64,000 nucleotides of DNA from a virus: positions 62,001 through 126,000 of IMG/VR virus record IMGVR_UViG_3300041964_000072. One strand, given 5' to 3'. The notes under the pieces were generated by a model, which was not told the DNA's origin, searched no databases, and saw nothing but the letters and a program-made list of their open reading frames with translations. This document shows positions 32,329 through 40,089 of this stretch, piece after piece; position 1 is the first letter of the stretch; the number at the start of each line of letters is the position of its first letter. A program made the translations under genes and the position numbers.

Positions 32329-32649
32329 ATGAAAGTGATTAAGACCCGAATCATTCCACCGCAACCAGAACGATCAGAGGAATATGTTGCAGATATTACT
32401 TGTGACCTATGTTCCAGGGGGGGGGGAGGAAGACAAATGCACAATCAATCAATAAGTTGGTCTGACAAAACAGATCTTTTTGATATTGATCTAACAACTA
32501 TAAGGAGGGAAGAAGGGAAGAGTTATCCAGAAGGAGGTTCTACAGAAGTAATGGAGTTTCATATATGCCCAGACTGCTGGGATGTAAAGCTAGTCCCGTG
32601 GCTTACAAGTCAATCAGCTAAACCAACCTGTTTTGAAAGGGATGTGTAA
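32329..32649 (+). CDS. Zinc-knuckle protein with a ten-G run in the coding sequence
   Basis: 106 residues with AAGGAG. Two cysteine pairs, C-x2-C at CDLC and C-x2-C at CPDC. Between them, the order REEGKSYPEGG...EFHICPDCWDVKLVPWL...PT matches a common phage and bacterial family of small zinc proteins (DLC...REG-x-SYPEGG...DICP-x-C...PWL...PT). A homopolymer of ten G (32417-32426) encodes Gly residues right after the first knuckle. Slippage there would switch the protein off, since both other frames soon stop. Confidence 0.7.
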   Translation: MKVIKTRIIPPQPERSEEYVADITCDLCSRGGGGRQMHNQSISWSDKTDLFDIDLTTIRREEGKSYPEGGSTEVMEFHICPDCWDVKLVPWLTSQSAKPTCFERDV

Positions 32650-32659
32650 GAAGAATAAT

Positions 32660-32890
32660 ATGTCAATTCAAATCTTGTACAGCGACTATTACGAAAGAGA
32701 ATTCAACTCTGTAGAGATAGGTATCGCACTAAACCATTACTTAGACTGGTGCCGTGCAAAAGGTTCTTCCCCTGAAGTTTCTCAACTGAATGAAATAGAT
32801 GATCGAAACATAGATCATGTGCTTTATCATGCAGAGCTTCAAGGATATGTTATTGACGAAGACTCAGAACAATTGGATGATGAATCATGA
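32660..32890 (+). CDS. Small hypothetical acidic protein
   Basis: 76 residues from ATG 32660; the frame from 32633 overlaps the previous gene. The last 30 residues are acidic (DEDSEQLDDES). The stop overlaps the next start (ATGA). Confidence 0.6.
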   Translation: MSIQILYSDYYEREFNSVEIGIALNHYLDWCRAKGSSPEVSQLNEIDDRNIDHVLYHAELQGYVIDEDSEQLDDES

Positions 32891-33363
32891 GACTCAGGCT
32901 GGTACGACCATACACATCTAAGACCGTTGATGGGGAAGATTATGAATACCCCAACACATGTTTTTGTGACAAGTGCGATCGCACAATCATAATCGCATCA
33001 GACAAACCGCCAGTAGTGGCGGACTTGGATAATGTTGATACTTTCTACTGCAATGATTGCTACTACATGGAGTATCCTCAGCCGCACCCCTTTATTATCG
33101 ACATTAATGAACAGGAAAAGGATGGTGGATATATTCCCGCTCATGGGGATGTGGTCTGGGTAGCCTCTGTTTGCCCAGTGAACTACCTTGAAACAACACA
33201 TCCCCCACGTTGGTACAAGGCTGTGGTTAGCCACGCTCCTAGCCCTGGAGATGCAGGTAATTTTGGGATATTCCACACAATAACCTTCCCGGAAGGTACT
33301 GTAGGCAGGATGTATACCCAGGCTCAGGCGATTATCAATCCTGATCTGAGACTCCATCGCTAA
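32887..33363 (+). CDS. Zinc-ribbon hypothetical protein
   Basis: 158 residues, coupled to the previous gene by ATGA. C-x2-C at CFCDKCDR and C-x2-C at YCNDCYY about 25 residues later form a zinc ribbon in the first 60 residues. The rest is beta-rich (HGDVVWVASVCPV...RWYKAVV), like a small SH3-type barrel. The combination suggests binding to nucleic acid or protein. The family was not recognised. Confidence 0.68.
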   Translation: MRLRLVRPYTSKTVDGEDYEYPNTCFCDKCDRTIIIASDKPPVVADLDNVDTFYCNDCYYMEYPQPHPFIIDINEQEKDGGYIPAHGDVVWVASVCPVNYLETTHPPRWYKAVVSHAPSPGDAGNFGIFHTITFPEGTVGRMYTQAQAIINPDLRLHR

Positions 33364-33388
33364 AGGTTTGCTTAATTCGTTACGTCCA

Positions 33389-33423
33389 GTGCCAGTAGTA
33401 ATCCTGCTGGCACATATTGTTTT
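33389..33423 (+). terminator. Intrinsic terminator before the DndB-like gene
   Basis: GTGCCAGTAG (33389-33398) pairs with CTGCTGGCAC (33404-33413, one T-G pair) around TAATC, then ATATTGTTTTT. AAGGAG and the next ATG follow within 15 nt. Confidence 0.8.
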
Positions 33424-33437
33424 TAAGGAGATTCCAC

Positions 33438-34661
33438 ATGGTAGATGTTCCGTTTTATGAAAAGACCCTTCCTGTTTTACGGGGACAAATGGGGAAACAT
33501 GTTTGGTATGTAGCCTCCATAAAGCTGGATGACCTATCGAGACTATTTAATTTCGACACAGACATTGCAGCAGAAGACAGAGCGCAGCGGGAGCTGAAAC
33601 CTGCAAAGGTAAAAGGCATATCCGAGTATATCCAAGACAACATTGAAGAATATGTCTTCAGTGCGCTTGCCGCTTACACCACTCTTGATATAGAGTTTTC
33701 TCCTTTTGAGGAGGATTTTGGCAGGATTCACGTATCAACAGAAAGCGGGATGTTCTGGCTTGACGGTCAACACCGCTGGGCTGGGATCTGCAACGCAATA
33801 CTTAAGGCACAGGCTTTGAAAAAAGATAGTGTGCCTGTAATAATCTTTCCAAAAACAACGCTGATAAGTGCAAAGCAGATGTTTTCGGACATCAACGGCA
33901 ACGGATCTCGCCCTAACAAATCAGTTGTTGCAGGGTTCAATCTGCGAGATGAAAATGCAATAATCACGGAACAGCTCATCAAAGAAGTTCCGATATTCCG
34001 GAATTTCACTGATGGGCAGCGGACTAATCTCAAGAAGTCATCTCCCTGTCTATTCGCACGGTCAGCGTTGTATGACGCTACCAAGATCCTCACCAAGAAT
34101 CTTGCCTCCAACCAAGCAGCGTATGTTAAAGGCTTCTGGAAGGTAATAGCACTCAACATCCCGGTATGGGGTCAAGTGCTGAAAGGGACTGACCCCAGAG
34201 AAGTGCGGTTAAAGCAAATCTGTACGCACAACATAACCATTCTTGCTTTAGCAGAGATTGGGAGTCAAATCAGCCATAAGTTTCGAGACAATAAGGACAA
34301 GACAAATTTCAAAGAGATGGAGGTTTTTCTTCTACCCTTAAAAGGTATTGATTGGTATCGCACCAACCCCGATTGGGAAACCCGGATTTTGTCTCACACT
34401 AAGGCAATCCAAGCTAATTCACAGAATCTCAAGCGCCTAGTTATATACCTCAAGTTCTTTCTGGGAATGCACTTGGATAAAGAGGAAATCCAGTTAGAGA
34501 ATGCCTTGTCTGATCTACTGCAACGTCCAAAAACTCCGGCAGAGGATGAGGCTTCCACCATAGAAGTAGCTGCTCAACCTGTGGAGACTTCTCCAGCAGC
34601 ACCAGCAAAAGCTTCCCAACCCAAGAAGCCCAAGGAACCCGCTCAAGAAGCTGCTAAGTAG
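33438..34661 (+). CDS. DndB-like DGQHR-domain protein
   Basis: 407 residues from ATG 33438 (AAGGAG 6-7 nt before). WLDGQHRWAGI gives the DGQHR signature at residues 109-113. The following order VIIFPKTTLISAKQMFSDINGNGSRPN..., then SPCLFARSALYDATK, W-x-V and H-N-I-x-x-LA, is that of the DndB / DGQHR family. In phosphorothioation systems DndB represses the dnd modification operon. The ending (about 370-407) is a Pro/Ala/Lys-rich tail not typical of the family. No dndA, C, D or E is nearby, so it stands alone among phage accessory genes. Interference with, or control of, DNA modification is a guess. Confidence 0.78.
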   Translation: MVDVPFYEKTLPVLRGQMGKHVWYVASIKLDDLSRLFNFDTDIAAEDRAQRELKPAKVKGISEYIQDNIEEYVFSALAAYTTLDIEFSPFEEDFGRIHVSTESGMFWLDGQHRWAGICNAILKAQALKKDSVPVIIFPKTTLISAKQMFSDINGNGSRPNKSVVAGFNLRDENAIITEQLIKEVPIFRNFTDGQRTNLKKSSPCLFARSALYDATKILTKNLASNQAAYVKGFWKVIALNIPVWGQVLKGTDPREVRLKQICTHNITILALAEIGSQISHKFRDNKDKTNFKEMEVFLLPLKGIDWYRTNPDWETRILSHTKAIQANSQNLKRLVIYLKFFLGMHLDKEEIQLENALSDLLQRPKTPAEDEASTIEVAAQPVETSPAAPAKASQPKKPKEPAQEAAK

Positions 34662-34736
34662 ATACCCATCACCCTGCATCCTCTCTGGGGATGTGGGGAG
34701 TTATTCTGCAATTAGAAAGTCATCAGGAGATAATGC

Positions 34737-35000
34737 ATGACACAATCTACGCAAGAATTACGACGGTTCCGACTTACCGAAGATTGGATAGCCGTTGTCA
34801 ATATAAACTGCCCACGGCATGATGACGAATCCCGCTTTAAATACGCTCAGATTCGTAGTCAAGATATGGAAAATACAGTTTTACACTATGCCAACTTTGA
34901 CATAGTAGATGAGAACGGAATACCTCATCCAGGATGGCGCAATGGTTGCCCAATAGCTTTGAAAGAATTAGGTGAAGAGATTGAGATTCCACTTGCTTAG
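34737..35000 (+). CDS. Small hypothetical protein
   Basis: 87 residues with AGGAG. A globular alpha/beta pattern. HPGWRNGCPIALKELGEEIEIPLA forms a conserved-looking ending. The family was not recognised. Confidence 0.63.
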   Translation: MTQSTQELRRFRLTEDWIAVVNINCPRHDDESRFKYAQIRSQDMENTVLHYANFDIVDENGIPHPGWRNGCPIALKELGEEIEIPLA

Positions 35001-35071
35001 TTGACGGGGCTTTGACGGGGGGAGCGCATCCTACACGCTCAAACAAACTAACCTAAGTAAAGGAGAATACG

Positions 35072-35422
35072 ATGGACTTATCAAAGATTGATGTTACTAA
35101 GATCGATGTAGCTATCGAATGCCTTGAAGAAGATACTTTGCCACATGGATATTTTGCGACAGGAGATGAAGCAATAGATAAAAAGTTGGCAGACGGTATT
35201 TTAGAGGACTTGCAAAGCAATCCTTGGGCATGGTGCATAGTAAGAGTTGTCGCCACTTATCAAGAGTTTGAAGGTAGTTCTTCCCTAGGAGCCTGTAACT
35301 ATTCCGGTGAAGAGAGTTTTAAGTCGAGTGTATACTACCCAGAATTGGTAGAACAGGCAATTGAAAACCTTGTAACTCAACTACAAAAAGCAGAAAATGC
35401 TCTTGATGAATTGAGTATCTAA
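35072..35422 (+). CDS. Conserved small phage protein
   Basis: 116 residues with AAAGGAG. NPWAWCIVRVVATYQEFEGSSSLGACNYSGE...Y matches a pattern widespread in phages and plasmids (NPWAWC-x-VEV-x-A...EG-x-x-LG-x-CSY). Its role is unknown. N- and C-terminal helices flank that core. Confidence 0.74.
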   Translation: MDLSKIDVTKIDVAIECLEEDTLPHGYFATGDEAIDKKLADGILEDLQSNPWAWCIVRVVATYQEFEGSSSLGACNYSGEESFKSSVYYPELVEQAIENLVTQLQKAENALDELSI

Positions 35423-35434
35423 ACGATGTTTTCA

Positions 35435-35458
35435 GGGATGTCAGTCGGCATCCCTTTT
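35435..35458 (+). terminator. Intrinsic terminator inside the array
   Basis: GGGATG (35435-35440) pairs with CATCCC (35449-35454), followed by TTTT. The next ATG is at 35480. Confidence 0.75.
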
Positions 35459-35479
35459 GTCATTTAGTGGAGAACAAAC

Positions 35480-35980
35480 ATGACGATTTCAGAGTACCGT
35501 TACACACAAACCCCTGTGGGCAAAGTTGCAATTATTGTTAACAGTGCGACAACTACTTGTTGGCAGTGGAGTCCTACAGACACAATGAACGAAAAAGGAG
35601 GGGAAACATCAGGACTGGTATTGATTGATCGTGTTTATTACACAGGCATGATTCACATGAGTCTTGATAATGGAAAATGGGATGCATACCATGCCTCTTT
35701 AACTCGATCTGATGGTAGCGGCAAAAAAGTATCATCATCTGCCCTTAAAAAATTCAAGCAAGCTGCCTTAGACACTGTGGAAAAATGGTGGAAGGAAAAC
35801 AAGGAATTCATCGACAAAATTGAACACCAAGATCTTACGGAACAAATCAAAAACCTGGAAGGGAAAAGGAAAGAATTAGAAGCAAACCTTGCTAACATAA
35901 AATTGCAGCTATCAGAGCTAGAAGCTAAGCGCTCAAATCTGACCACAGTTACAACAAAAAGGAGTGAACCCAATGCCTAA
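35480..35980 (+). CDS. Hypothetical protein with C-terminal coiled coil
   Basis: 166 residues. Residues 1-75 are beta-rich with Thr and Trp; about 85-110 are basic helix. About 115-155 are a clear coiled coil (EQIKNLEGKRKELEANLANI pattern with Leu/Ile heptads). It is probably oligomeric. The family was not recognised. The next gene starts 8 nt before its stop. Confidence 0.65.
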   Translation: MTISEYRYTQTPVGKVAIIVNSATTTCWQWSPTDTMNEKGGETSGLVLIDRVYYTGMIHMSLDNGKWDAYHASLTRSDGSGKKVSSSALKKFKQAALDTVEKWWKENKEFIDKIEHQDLTEQIKNLEGKRKELEANLANIKLQLSELEAKRSNLTTVTTKRSEPNA

Positions 35981-36278
35981 CATCAATACAAACGAATTTC
36001 TTAAAGCGCTTGGTAACACCTACATTGCAAAGGGATGGGTAACAAAAGATCTCAAGGAAGAGGATTATGTTGCAACCATCAGGATTCCCGTTATAAAAAT
36101 GGGTTTAACTGATGGAACATACATGGATGCCAAGACTATCCGGGATAATAAATTCGCTTTGCAAGTTCACATAACTAAGGAGCAAGCCAAGAATCTCCTG
36201 AAAGACCTTGAAGAAGTATTTAGGTTGGAGGAAGGCGAAAGTATACCAACCAACCCTGAAGAGAATACAGACATATAA
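35973..36278 (+). CDS. Small hypothetical protein
   Basis: 101 residues from ATG 35973 with AAGGAG (GTG 35964 less likely). Strand-rich start, then a C-terminal acidic helix (KNLLKDLEEVFRLEEGE). The family was not recognised. It ends just before a two-way terminator. Confidence 0.63.
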   Translation: MPNINTNEFLKALGNTYIAKGWVTKDLKEEDYVATIRIPVIKMGLTDGTYMDAKTIRDNKFALQVHITKEQAKNLLKDLEEVFRLEEGESIPTNPEENTDI

Positions 36279-36281
36279 TTT

Positions 36282-36307
36282 AAAGGGAGGTTGCGATAGA
36301 CCTCCCT
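36282..36307. terminator. Bidirectional terminator between convergent genes
   Basis: AAAGGGAGGT (36282-36291? read from sequence) pairs with ACCTCCCTTT with an 8-nt loop, so it carries A and T tracts on both sides. It serves the plus-strand gene ending at 36278 and the minus-strand pair ending at 36318. Confidence 0.78.
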
Positions 36308-36317
36308 TTGACATTCT

Positions 36318-36527
36318 CTAACTTGACTGCTTTATCACCCTCCCTTTAACCTTTATTTCCTCTACCCAAACTTTCATCTCAGTCCCGTCATCGGATGATA
36401 GGGTCAGAATTAAAGAGCCTGATCCTGTCATTTCAAAGTTTTTTTCAACATCGACTTGCAAGGGTTCGGGGCATATTGATCCATGCATTTCAACCACAAA
36501 ATCATTGTCTTTCGACTCATTATTCAT
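36318..36527 (-). CDS. Small hypothetical protein on the opposite strand
   Basis: 69 residues, acidic with a beta-rich C-terminal half (SGSLILTLSSDDGTEMKVWVEEIKV). Its ATG overlaps the stop of the upstream minus-strand gene (ATGA at 36524-36527), which supports both. It is one of only two minus-strand genes within the 12-39 kb plus-strand array. Confidence 0.6.
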   Translation of the reverse strand: MNNESKDNDFVVEMHGSICPEPLQVDVEKNFEMTGSGSLILTLSSDDGTEMKVWVEEIKVKGRVIKQSS

Positions 36528-36685
36528 ACTGCAACTCTACGAATACCTGGATGTTTCCCACCTACGACCTCGTTTTGAAGTCGGTAGGCTTCCCGTCGTG
36601 TCATGGAGGCGTACCCAATACTACCATCTGTATATTCTATTTCCACAGTAACAATTTCATTTAGCCCTGCCTCTGTAGTTTCCAT
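36524..36685 (-). CDS. Small hypothetical protein (53 residues), minus strand
   Basis: Open from ATG 36685 to TGA 36524 on the minus strand, with AGGGTG 2-7 nt before the ATG. The sequence has a strand pair (EIVTVEIEYTDGSIGYASM) and a basic helix (TRREAYRLQNEV), so it looks coding. It is coupled to the 36318-36527 gene by ATGA. The pair diverges from the 36719 gene across 33 nt. Confidence 0.58.
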   Translation of the reverse strand: METTEAGLNEIVTVEIEYTDGSIGYASMTRREAYRLQNEVVGGKHPGIRRVAV

Positions 36686-36718
36686 TGCACCCTAGTTAAT
36701 AAAAACAGAAATAATTGT

Positions 36719-37990
36719 ATGACAGATTTAGTATGGATTGATCAGGTGCGTGATGAAAAAAGAGATCCCATAATAGTTACTAAAGTTATAGCTCCTATCC
36801 GAGAAAAAGGGATATTTCATCCATTCGACAAAGGGGTGTTAGTAGAAAATCAAAAAGGGACTCATTGGGGAATAGTTAAGGACATAAAAGAATATTATCA
36901 AGAAATGCAAATTGCTTGGTGGAAGGAGGGGGCTGACTCTGAAATTGAGGAATATGAATGGGTTACAATTCCTTGGACTTTCACCACACCTTTACCACTA
37001 TTTCGACCAGGATGGACACTCCTGGAAATCCCCCAAACAACAGTACTGCTAGAAAATGGAGAGATTACCACGATTAAAAATGAGAGATTTTTCCTCAAAT
37101 ATTCTGAGGATGGTAACTATCACATTTCCAACCCTTCTTGGTATTGGATATTTCCTCAAGAAGATTTTCCAGGCATTCCCTTGGCGTGCTTGGTAGAAAT
37201 CCCTGCTCCCACGGCTACGGCTATCGAGGGCACTAAGGAGGTGCTGACCCCTATGGATATCGGGTGTAAATTATTGGGGTATTTGCAAGACAAGATTCCT
37301 TGTCATTTTCTCGATCAAATCTACCGGAACATGGAATGGGAGCTGGACTTAAAAGAGGTAGGTAGAACCAATTTGAGCAAAGAGTTTGTTGAATTCAGTG
37401 ACGAAGACTTTGATTTGGGCTGGGAGCGCTTCATCACGGATACCAGTAAATTTTACTTCCAGCGCTGGGGAATATTCGGCATCAAAGAAGGGAATCTGAT
37501 CAGGGACAAGATGGGCGCTAAGGGAATAGTGTCCACAATAGATGTACGAAAAGAATTGATTTTGGTTGAATGGATGGACAGTGAAAAAACATCAGTACAT
37601 CCAATTGAAACCTTTTTTGAGGAATTCAAGGAAATCCTGGCTATCCAGGTATCGGACAATATAGCCTATTACTGCGATCGCGCTAGTGGATACTTGGAAA
37701 TTTTCATAGGTTTCAAGTATAAGTATCAAGCCTACAATGCAGAGTATCTGGTGAGGAGACTGGTAAAATCCAACTCTGCTGGAACAAATAATCTAGGGAG
37801 ATTGGGAAGAACTAAAGCCTCTTGGGTGAATAAACTCAGGGAGGCTTCAAATCCCACCAAATACAAGTTGCACTACCACATCACCGAATTCAAGAGTAAA
37901 AAAATAGAAACAGTTCTAAAATCATTACCAGATATTGCACTAGAAATAGTGCAGTTGAATGAAAAGAATCACTCAAAGAAGGACTACTAA
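36719..37990 (+). CDS. Hypothetical protein, 423 residues
   Basis: Largest unassigned gene of the array. The N-terminal 150 residues are Trp/Pro/aromatic-rich and beta-like. A middle helical region (about 180-260) follows, then a short beta-barrel-like part (GIKEGNLIRDKMGAKGIVSTIDVRKELI...VEWMD) resembling KOW/SH3 or Tudor folds. The C-terminus (about 340-423) is basic. No catalytic motif was recognised. There is no strong Shine-Dalgarno. Confidence 0.68.
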   Translation: MTDLVWIDQVRDEKRDPIIVTKVIAPIREKGIFHPFDKGVLVENQKGTHWGIVKDIKEYYQEMQIAWWKEGADSEIEEYEWVTIPWTFTTPLPLFRPGWTLLEIPQTTVLLENGEITTIKNERFFLKYSEDGNYHISNPSWYWIFPQEDFPGIPLACLVEIPAPTATAIEGTKEVLTPMDIGCKLLGYLQDKIPCHFLDQIYRNMEWELDLKEVGRTNLSKEFVEFSDEDFDLGWERFITDTSKFYFQRWGIFGIKEGNLIRDKMGAKGIVSTIDVRKELILVEWMDSEKTSVHPIETFFEEFKEILAIQVSDNIAYYCDRASGYLEIFIGFKYKYQAYNAEYLVRRLVKSNSAGTNNLGRLGRTKASWVNKLREASNPTKYKLHYHITEFKSKKIETVLKSLPDIALEIVQLNEKNHSKKDY

Positions 37991-37992
37991 AA

Positions 37993-38457
37993 ATGCAGTG
38001 CAAATATTGCCGAAGAGTATTGGTTGGTGGAATGAGAATGAGTGGTGACTTTCGAGGAAAGAAAGGAACCAAGTGCGACGACGTATGCCCTAACTGTGGG
38101 GCAGCGTTTTGTTACTTCCTCGCTGACGGAGGAGGGCAGTTCTGGCAGGACTGGGATGAACCGGGAACCCATCCCCGATCAGATGGGACTTACCTAAGCG
38201 TCAACATATCTGGCATCTATGGCAACTCTCGATATTCCATCATCAGCGGTTTAATCCCTGATTCCCTCGAAGTCTTCATCGACGGCATTCAGATGACCAA
38301 TTTGCTGGGCAGCGGACTCGATGAGGCTGTGATTCTTGCCCAAACCATGATTGAGCAGGACGTGCCTAGAAAGGTTCGACTACTACAGCAAGGGCTGAAC
38401 GAATACGATGAATGGCTGCAAGCTGGCTCCAGTGATGCTGAAGCAAGTACTGAATGA
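37993..38457 (+). CDS. Zinc-binding hypothetical protein
   Basis: 154 residues, 2 nt after the previous stop. C-x2-C at CKYC (residues 3-6) and C-x2-C at CPNC about 28 residues later form a zinc ribbon. The remainder is Gly/Ser-rich then helical. Its start without a Shine-Dalgarno suggests coupling to the 36719 gene. Function unknown. Confidence 0.66.
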   Translation: MQCKYCRRVLVGGMRMSGDFRGKKGTKCDDVCPNCGAAFCYFLADGGGQFWQDWDEPGTHPRSDGTYLSVNISGIYGNSRYSIISGLIPDSLEVFIDGIQMTNLLGSGLDEAVILAQTMIEQDVPRKVRLLQQGLNEYDEWLQAGSSDAEASTE

Positions 38458-38520
38458 AGACGGAACCCTTCCTTGACTCTTGGCACTCTACCGTACCAAC
38501 TATATATATAGAAAATACCG

Positions 38521-38706
38521 ATGGAACTACCGAGCAACGCCTATTGCATGAGTGAGCGCTGGTGTGAGGCACTGGAAACCTACCCAGATGGTTATGAACA
38601 ACCCATAGTTATTGGCGTAGACCCCGGCTACGGCATAGTTTGCGAAGGCGACTGCTTTCACCTGTGCTGTCTACTGGAAGATCGAGAAGATGAATTCCCT
38701 TTTTAG
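38521..38706 (+). CDS. Small cysteine-containing hypothetical protein
   Basis: 61 residues, acidic, with six Cys (YCMSERWCEA...VCEGDCFHLCCLL). No Shine-Dalgarno; an ATATATATA tract lies just before. It is the last gene of the array before the gene-free 38.7-39.4 kb region. Coding status is moderately likely. Confidence 0.5.
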   Translation: MELPSNAYCMSERWCEALETYPDGYEQPIVIGVDPGYGIVCEGDCFHLCCLLEDREDEFPF

Positions 38707-38736
38707 TCGTCTAGAACACAGACACATTCTTGTTGT

Positions 38737-38785
38737 TGTAATACAGAGAGCAATACTGTAATACACAGCCGACACAATGTAATAC
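38737..38785 (+). repeat. Three TGTAATAC direct repeats
   Basis: TGTAATAC at 38737-38744, 38757-38764 and 38778-38785, spaced 20 and 21 bp (two helical turns), all in one orientation. This fits cooperative regulator binding or an iteron-type origin element. Confidence 0.65.
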
Positions 38786-38799
38786 GGAAAACCGGGAGT

Positions 38800-38827
38800 A
38801 AGTCTCTACCCAAGTAGGGACTTTTTT
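38800..38827 (+). terminator. Strong terminator at the end of the accessory array
   Basis: AAGTCTCTAC (38800-38809) pairs with GTAGGGACTT (38814-38823, one T-G pair) around CCAA, followed by four more T. Confidence 0.88.
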
Positions 38828-38854
38828 ATATCTTGCCTCGCAAAAATCATTCTA

Positions 38855-38882
38855 TTGACAACAAGAAAATCAGTCCTAGGAT
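38855..38882 (+). promoter_or_regulatory. Sigma70-like promoter of the replication module
   Basis: -35 TTGACA (38855-38860), a 16-nt spacer and -10 TAGGAT (38877-38882). Predicted transcription starts near 38889, giving a leader of about 500 nt before the first gene at 39392. Confidence 0.55.
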
Positions 38883-39368
38883 AGATGTTTCTAAGTGGAA
38901 TGACATAGGAGTGAACATAAAATAGGCTCCATTTAATCGTGATCACACGGATGACAAGTATACAACGTCACAATTGAAGTTCCGTATAAACACTCGGTAC
39001 AACCCCTGCTGAGTCGGCTACTATGGATTTTGTGAGGGAAAGGCGTTCTGCTTAACACAATTCCAGTTAACAGTCCACCTTCCTTAAAGAACCTTGACAA
39101 TTCAACCTCCAGCCGTTTCTTAGGGAGCGGAAACCTGCGGTGTACACTGAAGGGTGCTTAGAGTCTTTCTAGAGTACCGAACCAGATAACACGGGCGGAG
39201 GAGTAGGAGAAGTAGGGACTATTAACTCGCTGCTGTCTCCTCACCTGGGAGAGCTGTACACTGAGCGGATTATTCCACGAGTGGGTTAAACCACGTTGGT
39301 CTGCTTTAGATAACTGACACCACGGCAGAGATGGATTATGCCTAATGTCCCCAGACTTTTTCTTTTGT

Positions 39369-39385
39369 CCTACACCTCATGTAGG
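39369..39385 (+). promoter_or_regulatory. Hairpin covering the ribosome site of the 39392 gene
   Basis: CCTACA (39369-39374) pairs with TGTAGG (39380-39385), ending 6 nt before the ATG. The AGG of the probable Shine-Dalgarno is inside the 3' arm, so translation may depend on opening this hairpin. Confidence 0.5.
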
Positions 39386-39391
39386 TAAATC

Positions 39392-40030
39392 ATGATTCAA
39401 GGGTGTGTCGAGCTGGATGATTCTGTAAAAGATTTTCCAGCACTCAAACAAGAGGGTATGGGTAGCATTGCTAGTCCATTACCTTTACGAAACACAGAGA
39501 TTATCCCTGCTCATTTTTTTGAGAAAAGGGCACCAAATCTTAGCATACGGGCACGTTCTAGAGCCTATCGACTGAGAAAAACACAAGCTGAATATTCTTT
39601 TCAGCTACTTCAAGGGGGATCTATTATATTATCTCCTGCCAATCAGTCTTGTCCTAGTAAATGTGTATGCATAGCTAAGGTGACATGCATAGAGCATTAT
39701 ACAAACACTAATGCTTTACGAGTAAAGTGGGAGTTCACGTCTGCTGGGAACAAATATGTATTCTTAACAAGAGCAATCAATGTTTTTGTGAGTAATATTT
39801 TCCGAGAGACACCTTTCCTTGCCTTTGCTCGATATGTAGGTAACTGCCCAGTTTTCACGGTTGATGCAGAAAGATTTTCTCGCAGACAAAAGCAGCGACT
39901 TATTAAATGGGCAAGCTGTGAAGCATTGTATCAGCCCTTACCCATTCAAAAAAAATTACGAGGATGGGTAAAGCAGAAGAATTACGAGGAAATCCTCCAT
40001 TATAAATGGGGATTGGAGTCTGAATATTAG
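39392..40030 (+). CDS. Hypothetical protein, first gene of the replication module
   Basis: 212 residues, basic in the second half. Four Cys are close together (SCPSKCVCIAKVTC), possibly a metal site. The central SIILSPANQSCPSKCVCIAK region is beta-like and the C-terminus is helical and basic (RRQKQRLIKWASCEALY). Being first behind the long leader, it may be regulatory, but the family was not recognised. Confidence 0.65.
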   Translation: MIQGCVELDDSVKDFPALKQEGMGSIASPLPLRNTEIIPAHFFEKRAPNLSIRARSRAYRLRKTQAEYSFQLLQGGSIILSPANQSCPSKCVCIAKVTCIEHYTNTNALRVKWEFTSAGNKYVFLTRAINVFVSNIFRETPFLAFARYVGNCPVFTVDAERFSRRQKQRLIKWASCEALYQPLPIQKKLRGWVKQKNYEEILHYKWGLESEY

Positions 40031-40089
40031 GACTCTATTGCATATAACGTATACAACATCTACTTTCATTAGACATCAGGGCAACGATT

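Larger units (their letters stand above)
38707..39391. other. 685-nt gene-free region: repeats, terminator, promoter and structured leader
   Basis: No gene seen on either strand. In order: three TGTAATAC repeats (38737-38785), a strong terminator (38800-38827), a sigma70-like promoter (38855-38882), then about 500 nt of potential untranslated RNA. The leader has a long hairpin (AGGAGAAGTAG 39205-39215 with CTGCT and TCTCCT at 39230-39241), a repeated TGTACACTGA (39141-39150 and 39255-39264), a GTGG/CCAC stem near 39281-39294, and a hairpin just before the next start codon. It separates the accessory array from the replication module. Confidence 0.6.

Noticed and set aside
34737-35000. dnd partner gene next to the DndB-like protein
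   Set aside because: The neighbours show no cysteine desulfurase, PAPS-reductase-like or ATPase motifs.
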